A DNA stretch of 50,188 bases from Akkermansia sp. (GTDB lineage: Bacteria > Verrucomicrobiota > Verrucomicrobiia > Verrucomicrobiales > Akkermansiaceae). Positions 18,681-27,575 of this stretch are shown here, in pieces (position 1 is the first letter of the stretch; each line of letters begins with the position of its first letter). Where the stretch lies: assembly GCA_017415555.1 (NCBI GenBank), contig JAFQGF010000001.1, positions 1 to 50,188 on the forward strand, given 5' to 3'. Both the position numbers and the translations under genes were made by a program. Under the pieces are notes generated by a model, which did not search any database, was not told the origin of the DNA, and saw nothing but the letters and a program-made list of their open reading frames with translations.

Positions 18681-19307
18681 ATGGAGGTGCAAAACGAAGG
18701 TTTTTGGTGTTATCCGCTGCAGTTTCAACTGCCTGTCCGGCTGAGCGAAGAGCATTTGGCAAAGCTGTCTGTGGGGGCGGCTTTGTGGGGAAGACGTCAT
18801 GGCTTGATGTCCTTTGAAGAGCTTGTCTCCTACTGCTGTAGTAACTGGAAGGAGGGGCGCGACACCCTGGAGCCCCTAGCCGGATTGACGAAGGAGGAGT
18901 ATTCTGAAAAAGGAGTGGAGCTTTTGCATCAGCTGGAAATCGACATTCTTTGTGATACAGAGGAAGCACACCGGCAGTATGCGGATGAAGTCATTGCAAT
19001 GGTGTACGCCAGCGTGTTATCACAGCGGAACTCTTTCCCTGGCGTGGCTGAACGCGTTATCAACAGCATTGCGGCGGAGATAGATTGTGTATGCGAAATG
19101 GAGTGGACGGGGTACCCGGAAACGCCTCCATATTTGAACGACCATGGTTTCAGCCCGGCGTGGATTAGCGCCATCTTTCAAGCCCGACACCTGTTGCAAC
19201 AGGCGAACCGTTTTTCCACAAGGTTGAAGTTCTGGTTCTCCAGGGAGAAATGTCTCGAGGATGCGTGGCAAAAAATAGAAAATAAATTCAATGGGCTGAT
19301 TTTATGA
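18681..19307 (+). CDS. hypothetical cytosolic protein
   Basis: The 208-residue protein is soluble, helical-looking and slightly acidic, with no signal peptide or membrane segment. I do not recognise the family. Helix-rich organisation (LSEEHLAKLSVGAALWGRRHGLMSFEELV) with conserved-looking Trp and Tyr could suit an immunity-type or DUF protein in this accessory island. Function is unknown. Confidence 0.5.
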   Translation: MEVQNEGFWCYPLQFQLPVRLSEEHLAKLSVGAALWGRRHGLMSFEELVSYCCSNWKEGRDTLEPLAGLTKEEYSEKGVELLHQLEIDILCDTEEAHRQYADEVIAMVYASVLSQRNSFPGVAERVINSIAAEIDCVCEMEWTGYPETPPYLNDHGFSPAWISAIFQARHLLQQANRFSTRLKFWFSREKCLEDAWQKIENKFNGLIL

Positions 19308-19532
19308 GATGGTTTCAGCCTCTGATTTTGTGCCATCGGCCACAAAAATGCAGGAAACGCGCTACAAAATGCCATCCACGCTTGAACAGAGGGGTCGGAA
19401 TTGATATAATTCCCCCCAATCCTACAGCAAGAGCGAAACGCCCCGTAAACAGATACTCGCTCAAAGGGTGCAACATGGTATAGCGTCTAAAAAAGTCCTG
19501 CCCTTTATCGAATTGAACCTGATAACAGAATA

Positions 19533-19856
19533 ATGATTTATTTGCTTCTAAATATCAGTTTTTGCCTGTTAGTCTCGGTGCTGACGTTTTATTTTTTCAG
19601 AAAACAAGCGCTATTAAGCATGAGTTTGCTGTATACCTGGCAATTCCCTGCGATGTTCTTTTTCGCATTTATCGTTTCGCTAGATGATGCTCTGTTGTTG
19701 ATTCATCTGTTAGCGATGCTGCTGTTACTCATTACATGCGTGGTGTTGTTCTTCTTTAAGCAGAAAAATAAACTATTGTCATTGATTCTGCTGTTATTAC
19801 CCTTACTTATCGTATTTCTCATCAATGTGATGGGAGGGCATTTTATGATGAGTTAA
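19533..19856 (+). CDS. small integral membrane protein, unknown
   Basis: The 107-residue protein is almost entirely hydrophobic, with three predicted membrane segments (about 2-22, 35-65 with one short Asp-Asp break, 75-100). It is AT-rich compared with the housekeeping genes. No family recognised. The island position suggests an exchangeable gene. Confidence 0.45.
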   Translation: MIYLLLNISFCLLVSVLTFYFFRKQALLSMSLLYTWQFPAMFFFAFIVSLDDALLLIHLLAMLLLLITCVVLFFFKQKNKLLSLILLLLPLLIVFLINVMGGHFMMS

Positions 19857-19895
19857 GCGATTCATGTGTATACGAACAATGAAATATCCACGCAA

Positions 19896-20169
19896 ATGAG
19901 TAAGCCCCCGCACATCTGTAAAAGAACATCAGGCGCAGCTGGAACAAGCGCGAGCTGCTTACCGCGAGCAGGCTTACCGCGACCGCACAGCCAAAGAGCA
20001 AGAAAAGCTGGCCTGGCAGCGCAGCCTCGATGCCGTGAGCTACGCAGAATTTTGCCGCACAGATGAAACTCTGGGGGTGCTATCTGTTCTTTCCACGTTG
20101 GTCGCCGTGCATCTTACCCGCAGGAGAACGATGAGCCCGAATAAAAAAGCAGCCGAGCATGCAATATAA
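19896..20169 (+). pseudogene. frameshifted gene for a charged helical protein
   Basis: From 19918 one frame reads VKEHQAQLEQARAAYREQAY and continues as a heptad-like, Gln/Ala/Arg-rich helix to about 20050, then to a stop at 20169. There is no start in that frame. The ATG at 19896 reads MSKP and would join it if the C5 run at 19905-19909 had one C fewer (giving MSKPRTSVKEHQ). This is probably a recently broken gene. It is richer in G+C than the neighbours. No family recognised. Confidence 0.5.
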
Positions 20170-20259
20170 AAAGATTATGGAGACCCCCAATCTTTCGAGG
20201 AAAGAGCCCAACGACATTATAGCCTGTAATGAGTAAAAAAACGAGGCTATCCCCCCCCT

Positions 20260-20577
20260 ATGCAGAATAGTATTAAGAGTATGAAAATAAGAAAAACAAT
20301 TACAGACTTCTTTTGCGCATCCGTTATAGTAATATTGCTGGAATACATTCTTTTCTCAATACATCTCCATTATCTGGCCATGCCCGAGCTTTTAGCTTAC
20401 ATACATCGCAGTTACCCGGATATTGATGAATCGGATTTATGTCTATCCTGTTTGCCTATGCCAACCAGTAACTGGGACATACGAATTGAATATTCCTTTG
20501 TGTATAATGATTACGGAGAAAAACTCCGATTAACATATTACTATAGAAACACGCGGCCTATCGAATGTTTAAAATGA
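20260..20577 (+). CDS. small membrane-anchored protein, unknown
   Basis: The 105-residue product has a basic N-terminus, one membrane helix (about 16-38) and an extracytoplasmic tail with two Cys (LCLSCLP). A second ATG at 20281 is possible. AT-rich. It is the first of three consecutive small membrane-protein ORFs, likely one transcript. Function unknown. Confidence 0.4.
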   Translation: MQNSIKSMKIRKTITDFFCASVIVILLEYILFSIHLHYLAMPELLAYIHRSYPDIDESDLCLSCLPMPTSNWDIRIEYSFVYNDYGEKLRLTYYYRNTRPIECLK

Positions 20578-20759
20578 TATGTGTATCCATGGAACGGCAC
20601 TGGCTTAGTTCTTTTATTCCCCTTGCGGCTCTGCTTTTTCTCCAGTATTGGGAACAAAATGCCGATAACTCACAACAAAATGCCAGCCGCGAGCGTCTAT
20701 TTATTAGGAGAATCGCACTTTTCGCAATTCTTTGTTGCGGATTCGTGGCGGCAACGTAA
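20565..20759 (+). CDS. doubtful small membrane ORF
   Basis: The 64-residue product has two hydrophobic stretches (SSFIPLAALLFL; RIALFAILCCGFVAAT) and overlaps the previous ORF by 13 bases. No family recognised and no start signals are visible. Confidence 0.28.
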   Translation: MFKMICVSMERHWLSSFIPLAALLFLQYWEQNADNSQQNASRERLFIRRIALFAILCCGFVAAT

Positions 20760-20804
20760 TAATACTGCCAGAAAAGACAAAACATTTATGCTTCATTTCT
20801 AATT

Positions 20805-21245
20805 ATGCCAACGCTCAGAATGTATTCATATTCACTTTTAAGTGTATCTTTGTGGGTTGTATTAATATATCTTCCTTTTGTATATTTCTCTCCCAGGGGG
20901 CATCATCTTGGAGAATGGGTAATATATCCGCTGATATGTTGCGCTGTTCTTATTTTGTCTTTTTTGATGACATGGGTATACAAGCTGTTTTCACTCATAA
21001 AAAAGATATCACCTTTAACGAGGGATATCATATTTATTCTTTGTATTTCATATTTATATCTTCCGCTTTCGATATTTACAATGTACAAGGAAGCGCAGGT
21101 CCCTTCAATATTTTCGATGGAAATGATGAACATTTTGTTTAATATCAAACTATATATTATGGGTGCTGCCGTGCTTCCGGCTCCTTTTCTTTTTATATAT
21201 TTTCTGCGCAATGCCGGAAGAAAAACATCTCTGCCAAAGGCATAA
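20805..21245 (+). CDS. polytopic membrane protein, unknown
   Basis: The 146-residue product has four likely membrane segments (about 8-28, 38-60, 72-92, 112-135) and a short basic C-terminus (RNAGRKTSLPKA). AT-rich. Not recognised. The arrangement in series with two smaller membrane ORFs suggests a small accessory operon. Confidence 0.45.
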   Translation: MPTLRMYSYSLLSVSLWVVLIYLPFVYFSPRGHHLGEWVIYPLICCAVLILSFLMTWVYKLFSLIKKISPLTRDIIFILCISYLYLPLSIFTMYKEAQVPSIFSMEMMNILFNIKLYIMGAAVLPAPFLFIYFLRNAGRKTSLPKA

Positions 21246-21427
21246 AGAACACCGGGCTTAAGTAAAAGACGTTTTTCTTTTTCAACTTACTCTGGGGAAG
21301 GGTTCATTACCGTTTTTCTCCCATCCTGCCAGAGCAGTTTGGGCTTCTTTGGAGACTTGTTTAGGTCGCTCTGCGGTGTCGCATTGGATTTTATAACTTA
21401 CGGAGAGGATTTTTGTGCAAAGAAATA

Positions 21428-21456
21428 TTGCAAGGTGGCCATAAATGCGCTAGAAT
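21428..21456 (+). promoter_or_regulatory. PBP2 promoter, near-leaderless
   Basis: TTGCAA (21428-21433), 17-base spacer, TAGAAT (21451-21456). The ATG of the next gene is only nine bases after the -10 box, so the transcript is predicted to have almost no 5' leader. Confidence 0.6.
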
Positions 21457-21465
21457 GGGGGTGCG

Positions 21466-23706
21466 ATGCTCCGAATGACGCTTTACAATGCGCTTGTGAT
21501 GCTGAGTCTGGCCGGGTTTTCCGTGGTCGGGGCTCAGACCTCTGTGGCTCCGACGATGGCTCAGGATGACTATGCTGAGACAGTGGAGGAGCATGAGGAT
21601 GTGGTAGAAACGGTGCGCCTGGGCGGCGAGGACAAGATGCCGGCTTTGCAGGAGGGTGTGCAGCAGGCTGATGCCTATGAGCAACCAGCCGAGCAGGATT
21701 CGCCGCTGAACGTAGATACCGGCACCGCACTGCCGGAGGAAACTCCTGTAGCTCCCCCCCAGGTGGCACCTGTGGTGGTGCCCGGTGATGTGGGGGAGCA
21801 TGACCCGTCTCGCGTGGCGTATGCGCGTACGCGCCGCAACGCTCGTACATTCTCGTTGACGGTACCGGGCCCGCGTGGCTTGATAACGGACCGGAGCGGC
21901 GCTGTGATGGCGACGAATGAGGTGGCGTATCAGCCGTCCATTCTGTTCAATCAGCTGGAGAAGGAGGATGATGCCAGTGTGCTGAAGTTGGCGCGCAAGG
22001 TCATAGCGGAGTACGTGGCAGCAGGGGTGAAGGTGAACGAAAAGACGGATGCCCAGTTGTTGTCCCACTATCGTCACCGCCGCTGGACTCCCCTTGCCGT
22101 GGGACCGGTGATGCGCTCTGATGAGGTAAAGCCCATTAAGAGCAAGTTGGAAGCGATAGAGTATGGCATGCTGATGCCGCTCTACATTCGCAAGTATCCG
22201 GAGCGGGAGACGGCGGGGCACATTATCGGCTACACGGGTGTGAAGGCCAAGCTGCCTACGGGCCCTATTAATCATAATGACCCGATTTTTGAGCGCCAGG
22301 AGGGGCGTTCCGGTCTGGAGCAGAAGTTCAACAAGCAGTTGACGGGGCGCCCCGGTATCTGGCGCCTGATGTATGATGAGAGTGGAAGAAAGATACTGGA
22401 TGAGCACCAGGAGAAACCCCGCCCCGGCGGCACGGTCGTGACGACTCTGAACCTGGCCTGGCAGAAGGCCGCCGAGGAATCGCTGGCTCGCAATACGCTG
22501 GGTCGGGGTGCGTTTGTGATGGTAGATGTGCATACGGGCGAGGTGGTGGTACTGGCATCAGTGCCGAATTTTGATCCCAACACGTTTATCCCGTCTATCT
22601 CGCAGAAGAACTACGATGCTTTGCGAAATGACGAGAATAACCCGCTTGTTTCCCGCGCATTTGCCGGTGTGTATCCTCCGGCATCCACTTTCAAAACTAT
22701 AACGGTCGCGGCCGCTCTGCAGCTGGGTATTATACGGGAGGATACATATATTTATTGCCCGTACAGCATCAGCATTGGCGGGCACCCATTCAAGAATCAC
22801 AGCAAGTTTACCGGCACTATTAATTGTATTACGGCGCTTTCTGTGTCCAACAATCCCTTCATGTATCAGATTGCGGCTACTCTGGATCCGCGTATCGGGG
22901 CAGAGCGTCTGTGCAATGTGGCTCGCCTGTTCGGCTATGGTTCCACAACGGGGTTGCCGATTGCGGATAAGGCGGGAAATGTACCGGATGAAGCCTGGAT
23001 GTACCGCCATTACGGGAGAGCGTTCATGCAGGGCGATGCTGCCAATATTTCCATTGGGCAGGGGCCTCTGCTGGCCACTCCGTTGCAGGTGGCACATGCT
23101 ATGGCCGGTATTGCCAATGGCACGTATCTGCCCAAATTGCATCTGATACGCCAGATGCTCGATATTGACGGCAATGTGGTGTACCAGTTCAACCCCTCTG
23201 TGCAGACCAACCTGAAGGATATGTCCTCCGCACTGGCAACGGTGCGTAAGGGAATGCGTGCTGTGGTGTACAACGGTTCCGGGCGTCGTGCGGCCCTGAG
23301 CTATGCCGATAACGCCGGTAAGACGGGTACGGCCCAATGGGGGCGCCCTTCGGATGACTGCCGACTTGCCTGGTTTGCCGGTTTTATGCCTGCGGATGAG
23401 CCTCGGTATGCTTATGCTGCTTTGTATGAAGGGAAGCCGCACCAGAAGATTTCTGGCGGACGTATGGCTGCTGCTATTGTAAAAAGTTTCTTTGAGGCTA
23501 TTAAGGACGATATGATTAAGGAGCTTAAGGCGCCGCGTCCCGGCCGCAGCGGGTCTGTCCCGCTGGAGGGGGAAATGACAGAAGAGGAGCGTTTTGCTGC
23601 GGAGGCCGAGGCCACAGCCCATGCTGCCGAGGAAGCTCGCCGCCGTGAGGCTGCCCAGCGGCGTCACCAGCAGAGTGGGTGGAATGATGGCCGCTCCAGG
23701 CATTAA
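21466..23706 (+). CDS. mrdA: penicillin-binding protein 2 type transpeptidase
   Basis: This is a class B transpeptidase, probably for cell elongation. The 746-residue protein has an N-terminal hydrophobic segment (about 4-23), an unusual acidic linker of about 100 residues (to about 118) and a PBP dimer domain starting PGPRGLITDRSGAVMATNE. The transpeptidase domain has catalytic Ser407-Thr-Phe-Lys410, SVSNN as the SxN motif, and Lys619-Thr-Gly (GKTGTAQWG). The C-terminus is Glu/Ala/Arg-rich and basic at the end. It stands alone, with no rodA beside it. ATG at 21466 and 21475 are both possible starts. Confidence 0.88.
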   Translation: MLRMTLYNALVMLSLAGFSVVGAQTSVAPTMAQDDYAETVEEHEDVVETVRLGGEDKMPALQEGVQQADAYEQPAEQDSPLNVDTGTALPEETPVAPPQVAPVVVPGDVGEHDPSRVAYARTRRNARTFSLTVPGPRGLITDRSGAVMATNEVAYQPSILFNQLEKEDDASVLKLARKVIAEYVAAGVKVNEKTDAQLLSHYRHRRWTPLAVGPVMRSDEVKPIKSKLEAIEYGMLMPLYIRKYPERETAGHIIGYTGVKAKLPTGPINHNDPIFERQEGRSGLEQKFNKQLTGRPGIWRLMYDESGRKILDEHQEKPRPGGTVVTTLNLAWQKAAEESLARNTLGRGAFVMVDVHTGEVVVLASVPNFDPNTFIPSISQKNYDALRNDENNPLVSRAFAGVYPPASTFKTITVAAALQLGIIREDTYIYCPYSISIGGHPFKNHSKFTGTINCITALSVSNNPFMYQIAATLDPRIGAERLCNVARLFGYGSTTGLPIADKAGNVPDEAWMYRHYGRAFMQGDAANISIGQGPLLATPLQVAHAMAGIANGTYLPKLHLIRQMLDIDGNVVYQFNPSVQTNLKDMSSALATVRKGMRAVVYNGSGRRAALSYADNAGKTGTAQWGRPSDDCRLAWFAGFMPADEPRYAYAALYEGKPHQKISGGRMAAAIVKSFFEAIKDDMIKELKAPRPGRSGSVPLEGEMTEEERFAAEAEATAHAAEEARRREAAQRRHQQSGWNDGRSRH

Positions 23707-23735
23707 TGGCCGGCAAGAGTTATCTGTTTGCCGGT

Positions 23736-24863
23736 CTACAGCCGGTTCAGGCTGTTGATGATGCCCATGAAGAGTGGCTGCTGGTTGGTATTGCGCGGGC
23801 AGATGAGCCAGATGAAGGGGCGATTGAAATGAACCTTGGGGCGTATGCTGAGGATGATGGTGGTGGCAGCGCCGGCGGCAGAAGCCGTAGTCCCCTGTTC
23901 GTCCAGAGACAGACTACAGGCACTCTGAAGGCTTGTAAGGCGAATGGGTAGAGGGCTTATGGCATTCCTGCGGAATGCTTCAGGGGTGCAGAGAATGCGG
24001 AGTTCACTCTGTTGCAGGGTGGGGAGAAGGTTGACAGGGGGTGTGCTGATGTTGAGGCGGGGCAGGAAAACTTCTCCATGCCGGGCGTTGGCGAACAGGT
24101 TTTCGCGTATCTGCTGCAGATTGTCGTGTGTGAGCTGTTGCAGAAACGTTTGCGCACTGTCCTTCGGGAGAATTGCTATGAATATCAACTCTGAGGAGGC
24201 GGTATTATAGCTGCGGGCTATTGCCTGGTAGTCATCGCTTATCAGGCAGGCGGCATCGCCTGTTAGCATGGTGCAGGGCTCTTGTTCTGCCCGGGCGTTG
24301 GTGAATGTTGCGGTGTATGCCGCCTGGAGCGGGATGCGCCATGGTGCCTGGAAGAAGACGGTGCCGAGCGGCAGAAAGGGGGAGCCAGCCATAGCCTCCG
24401 GGGTGATGATGTGGGTAATATGGCCCTGCGTAAGCTGCGAGCAATGCTGGTTGAGCGCTTCTGCCGCCTGTTGGGGATTGCTGCTGAAGGGCAGTCGGAG
24501 CATGGGCGGAGCCGTGTGAGATACTGGCAGTGCCTTATCTGCTGCCAGTAGGGTGCCGCAATGAAGATTCGGATGTGTTGCCGGGGTGCTGAAGGGGGCC
24601 AGGACTGTTTTGGTGGCACCGGTAGCGCAGCTGTGGAGGGCGGACAGGAGTGTTTCTACGAGGACAGGGCAGTACATGGTGTTTTGCCCGGGCTGCTGTG
24701 CTGCCTGCCGGAGAAAGGTATTCCAGTGAAAGACCGTATTATCTGCCTTGGGTACCGATGGAAGGAGGCTGTCGTCGAAGTTGATGCTGAAAGAGTCGCC
24801 GGGGAAGTCCTCTTCCGCAGTACACAACAGGGTAAGGAGTAGTATGGGGAGCAGATATTTCAT
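23736..24863 (-). CDS. secreted serpin (serine protease inhibitor)
   Basis: Serpins trap serine or cysteine proteases by a large conformational change. The 375-residue product has a signal peptide (about 1-16, MKYLLPILLLTLLCTA), the serpin body, a reactive-centre hinge (DEQGTTASAAGAATT, small residues at P12-P9) and the C-terminal signature (VHFNRPFIWLI, then PLFMGIINSL). Aligned by eye with human alpha-1-antitrypsin, the reactive loop is the same length. This predicts P1-P1' as Leu338-Ser339, fitting chymotrypsin- or elastase-like targets. Specificity is inferred. Export suggests defence against host or competitor proteases in the gut. Confidence 0.88.
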   Translation of the reverse strand: MKYLLPILLLTLLCTAEEDFPGDSFSINFDDSLLPSVPKADNTVFHWNTFLRQAAQQPGQNTMYCPVLVETLLSALHSCATGATKTVLAPFSTPATHPNLHCGTLLAADKALPVSHTAPPMLRLPFSSNPQQAAEALNQHCSQLTQGHITHIITPEAMAGSPFLPLGTVFFQAPWRIPLQAAYTATFTNARAEQEPCTMLTGDAACLISDDYQAIARSYNTASSELIFIAILPKDSAQTFLQQLTHDNLQQIRENLFANARHGEVFLPRLNISTPPVNLLPTLQQSELRILCTPEAFRRNAISPLPIRLTSLQSACSLSLDEQGTTASAAGAATTIILSIRPKVHFNRPFIWLICPRNTNQQPLFMGIINSLNRL

Positions 24864-24869
24864 GCATGG

Positions 24870-24898
24870 AGTATAGTATACAATCTGCCTGTGGTCAA
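24870..24898 (-). promoter_or_regulatory. serpin promoter, near-leaderless
   Basis: Minus strand TTGACC (24893-24898), 17-base spacer, TATACT (24870-24875). Only six bases separate the -10 box from the serpin ATG, so a leaderless mRNA is predicted. Confidence 0.65.
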
Positions 24899-25552
24899 TG
24901 CCGGGAGTGTTACAAAACTGTTACAGGGGGCTGTTCCGGATTTGATGGTGTTTATTTCAGGTTTGAAGCAATGTTTTAAATTAAGTTGTAGAATACCAGC
25001 TCATGAATACGCAGTGTTAAAAAAATGTATTTTTGTATTTCAGAATGCCCTCCCGACAAATTGAAATTGGGCAGGATTTACGATTTTTGATTTACCTGCC
25101 TGCCGGCAGGCAGGCGATTTACGAAGTGAAAGTTAGGCGGGCTGACGCTCGCGAGCCATCAGGCGAGCCAAATTAAGAGCCTCGCCGCATGGCGAGGCGG
25201 CATAAAGTAGCCACGGTGTGGAGTGAGCAACGCGAACGAAACCCGTGGGAATAGCGAAAAAAACAAACCGAACCCCACCGGATGGTGGGGTGGCACAAAG
25301 CGATGCTAAACATTGAAGCATGGGCATTATGCCACCCCTCCTTTCGTCGGGGTTCCCATATTTATACGTCTCCACCCCAGGGCTGAAGCCCTGGGCTATT
25401 ATATGCCGCCTCGCCATGCGGCGAGGCTCGCAAATTCCGCTCGCTTCGCTCGCCCGACAACTTCCAATTTACTGGGCTAATGAATCTCTAGAGTTTCATT
25501 GTGCCAACGCATATTTTACCTATTTTTACCAGCAGATTTGAAACAGCCCCTG
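24899..25552. other. long non-coding stretch between serpin promoter and dinG
   Basis: No convincing gene. It holds the hairpin cluster described separately, AT-rich flanks at about 24.95-25.09 and 25.47-25.55 kb, and no recognisable tRNA. Confidence 0.6.
25095..25429. repeat. nested hairpin cluster with 28-bp perfect inverted repeats
   Basis: A 20-base palindrome built on CCTGCC/GGCAGG is at 25095-25114. A 28-base sequence at 25177-25204 (containing GCCTCGCC-GCAT-GGCGAGGC, itself a hairpin) recurs as its exact reverse complement at 25402-25429. Between the arms are stems CCACGG/CCGTGG (25211-25248), CCCCACC-GGAT-GGTGGGG (25273-25290), GGGGTGGC with GCCACCCC (25287-25294, 25331-25338) and CCCAGGGCT-GA-AGCCCTGGG (25376-25395). 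No transposase or ORF lies within. It could be a repetitive extragenic palindrome array, a non-autonomous mobile element or a structured RNA. Confidence 0.75.
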
Positions 25553-27559
25553 TTACAGGAACTCTCGGGGAGCGGCAGCGGGAATGGCATACATGAAGCG
25601 CGCTCCGTAGTATTTGGAGGTGACGCGCGAGTCCAGCAGGGTGATGATGCCGTGGTCTGTCTTGCTGCGGATGAGGCGGCCGATGCCCTGGCGGAACTTG
25701 AGAAGAGCCTCCGGTAGCGAGTAGTCCCGGAAGGCATTGCCACCGCGGGCGGTAATGTCCTCCATGCGGGCTTCGGTGAGTGGGTTGGAGGGGGATTCGA
25801 AGGGGATTTTGGTGACAATAACGTTGGAGAGAGCCTCTCCGGGGACGTCTACGCCGGTCCAGAAGCTGTCTGTACCCAGCAGAACGCTGCCAATGTTCTG
25901 CCGGAAGTCTCGCAGCATGCGGGAGCGGTCTTGCCCCTCCCCCTGAACGAGCAGGGGCCAGCCGCGCTCCGTGCAGTATGGGCGCAGGAGGCCGGCCATG
26001 CGGCGCATGAGTGTGTAGCTGGTAAAGAGTACGAATGCGCGGCCATCGCTCTCCTCCAGCGAGCGGGTAATCCAGTCGAACAGGGCAGGGGCGTATTCGT
26101 CGTCTTCTGTTGCCGGAGGAGGTGGTGGCATGCTGCGAGCTACGATGACTCGCATTTGCTCTGCAAAGTTGAATGGGCTGCCAATTTGCAGCGTTTCGGC
26201 GTTTTCGGCACCGACGCGGCCGGCGAAATAGCTCATCCCGCGCTCACCCGTGGAGAGGGTGGCGCTGGTGCAGATGCAGGTGTTGCCGGTTTCGAAGAGT
26301 TTTTCGCGCAGGAGGTCGGACACGTTGATGAGGGCGGAGCGCAGGGTGGTGAACTGGCGTTCCTGGCCTCCGGTTTCGGCCCAGTAGACGGCGGTGTCTG
26401 CGTTGGTGAGCTGTATGAGCTCTCTGGCGGCTTCCCGGTAGGCGCAGAGGCGTGCCTGCACATCCTGCAACTCGGCCCGGGTGAGGTCATTTTCCTGTAC
26501 CGCGGCCATTTCTTTCACTTCGTTTTCCAGTACAGCGAGCGAGGGGGAAAGGATGTCTTCTGTCCATTCCGGCTGTCGCAGGCGTACGGTGCCCTGGTGC
26601 TCATCCACCCGGCAATCCATGCGAGCACAACGGAAGAACTCGTCCGTTGCGGTTTGGGCGTCCTCGATGTATTGGATGAGCCGTGGCGTGGCGAGTTGGC
26701 GCAGGCGACCCTTGCGTGTATGTGGGTTGTACAGGCGCAGAAGGTCGTATTTAAGTTCAGCCTCGGGCAGGCTGGTGCCGAACTGATGGGCGGCAACGGT
26801 TTCGATGGTGTGGGCCTCGTCCAGGATGATGAAGTCGTTGGGGAAGATAAAGCTGGGAATTATCTCTTCATCATCCAGCAGCGGAGCCTCTTGGCGCATT
26901 TCGTCCGCCAGGGATAGCAGCCCGAAAAAGAGAGTGTGGTTCAGCACAACAACCTGGGCTTCGTCTACTCTGCGCCGTGCGGCCTGGTAAGGGCATTCCG
27001 CTCCGCAGTTGCGAGGGGTGCAAACGTGGTTTTCGCTGCAAACCTGAGCCCAAACCTTGGGCGAGATATCCAGCTCCGGTGGCAAATCGGCTAGCGAGCC
27101 TTCTCCGCAGTCTCGGGACCAGGCCAGCAGGTCATGCAGTTGCTTGGTTTCTGCCTGGTTGAAAAGGTCTGTTGCCTGTTCCAGAGCGCGGCGCAGGCGA
27201 GTGCGGCACAGATAGTTGGCGCGTCCTTTCAGCAGGGCTGCCCGGAACTCTACGCCCAGTGCTTTCGCAACGGTGGGGATATCTTTGTGGAACAGCTGTT
27301 CCTGCAGGTTGATGGTGTGGGTGGAGATAACAGCTTTCCGGTTGTGCTCCAGTGCGTGGCGAATGGCAGGTATAAGGTAGGCCAGGGATTTGCCTACGCC
27401 TGTGCCGGCCTCGGCCAGCAGGGCGCTGCGGTTTTCCAGAGCAGCGGCTACGGCAGTAGCCATGAGTTGCTGCTGAGGGCGGTATTCGAAGCCCCGGCCG
27501 CCGGACAGGATGCCGGCTGCCGAGAAATCGTGCTCCGTCTGTTCGATGAGTAGCCCCAC
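25553..27559 (-). CDS. dinG: DinG/XPD-type Fe-S ATP-dependent DNA helicase
   Basis: This is a superfamily 2, 5'-3' helicase likely acting in DNA repair or R-loop removal. The 668-residue protein has Walker A (AEAGTGVGKSLAYLIP), the DEAH box (IILDEAHTIETVAAHQF), an Fe-S-type cysteine set (LCRTR, CENHVCTPRNCGAECPY) and the C-terminal helicase motifs (SVLLGTDSFWTGVDVPG; GIGRLIRSKTDHG). Start is GTG, 16 bases after the upstream gene's stop, so the two are probably cotranscribed. No N-terminal exonuclease domain is present. Confidence 0.9.
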   Translation of the reverse strand: MGLLIEQTEHDFSAAGILSGGRGFEYRPQQQLMATAVAAALENRSALLAEAGTGVGKSLAYLIPAIRHALEHNRKAVISTHTINLQEQLFHKDIPTVAKALGVEFRAALLKGRANYLCRTRLRRALEQATDLFNQAETKQLHDLLAWSRDCGEGSLADLPPELDISPKVWAQVCSENHVCTPRNCGAECPYQAARRRVDEAQVVVLNHTLFFGLLSLADEMRQEAPLLDDEEIIPSFIFPNDFIILDEAHTIETVAAHQFGTSLPEAELKYDLLRLYNPHTRKGRLRQLATPRLIQYIEDAQTATDEFFRCARMDCRVDEHQGTVRLRQPEWTEDILSPSLAVLENEVKEMAAVQENDLTRAELQDVQARLCAYREAARELIQLTNADTAVYWAETGGQERQFTTLRSALINVSDLLREKLFETGNTCICTSATLSTGERGMSYFAGRVGAENAETLQIGSPFNFAEQMRVIVARSMPPPPPATEDDEYAPALFDWITRSLEESDGRAFVLFTSYTLMRRMAGLLRPYCTERGWPLLVQGEGQDRSRMLRDFRQNIGSVLLGTDSFWTGVDVPGEALSNVIVTKIPFESPSNPLTEARMEDITARGGNAFRDYSLPEALLKFRQGIGRLIRSKTDHGIITLLDSRVTSKYYGARFMYAIPAAAPREFL

Positions 27560-27575
27560 AGCGGGTGAGTTCTCC

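Noticed and set aside
18448..18969. A 173-residue minus-strand frame
   Set aside because: No recognisable family, and it overlaps the better-supported plus-strand 208-residue ORF.
21391..22533. Two long minus-strand frames (380 and 381 residues) over the PBP2 gene
   Set aside because: Both are antisense shadows of a transpeptidase whose catalytic motifs are in the plus frame.
25095..25429. Classical insertion sequence or CRISPR array
   Set aside because: No transposase or ORF lies inside and there are no regularly spaced direct repeats; only nested inverted repeats are present.
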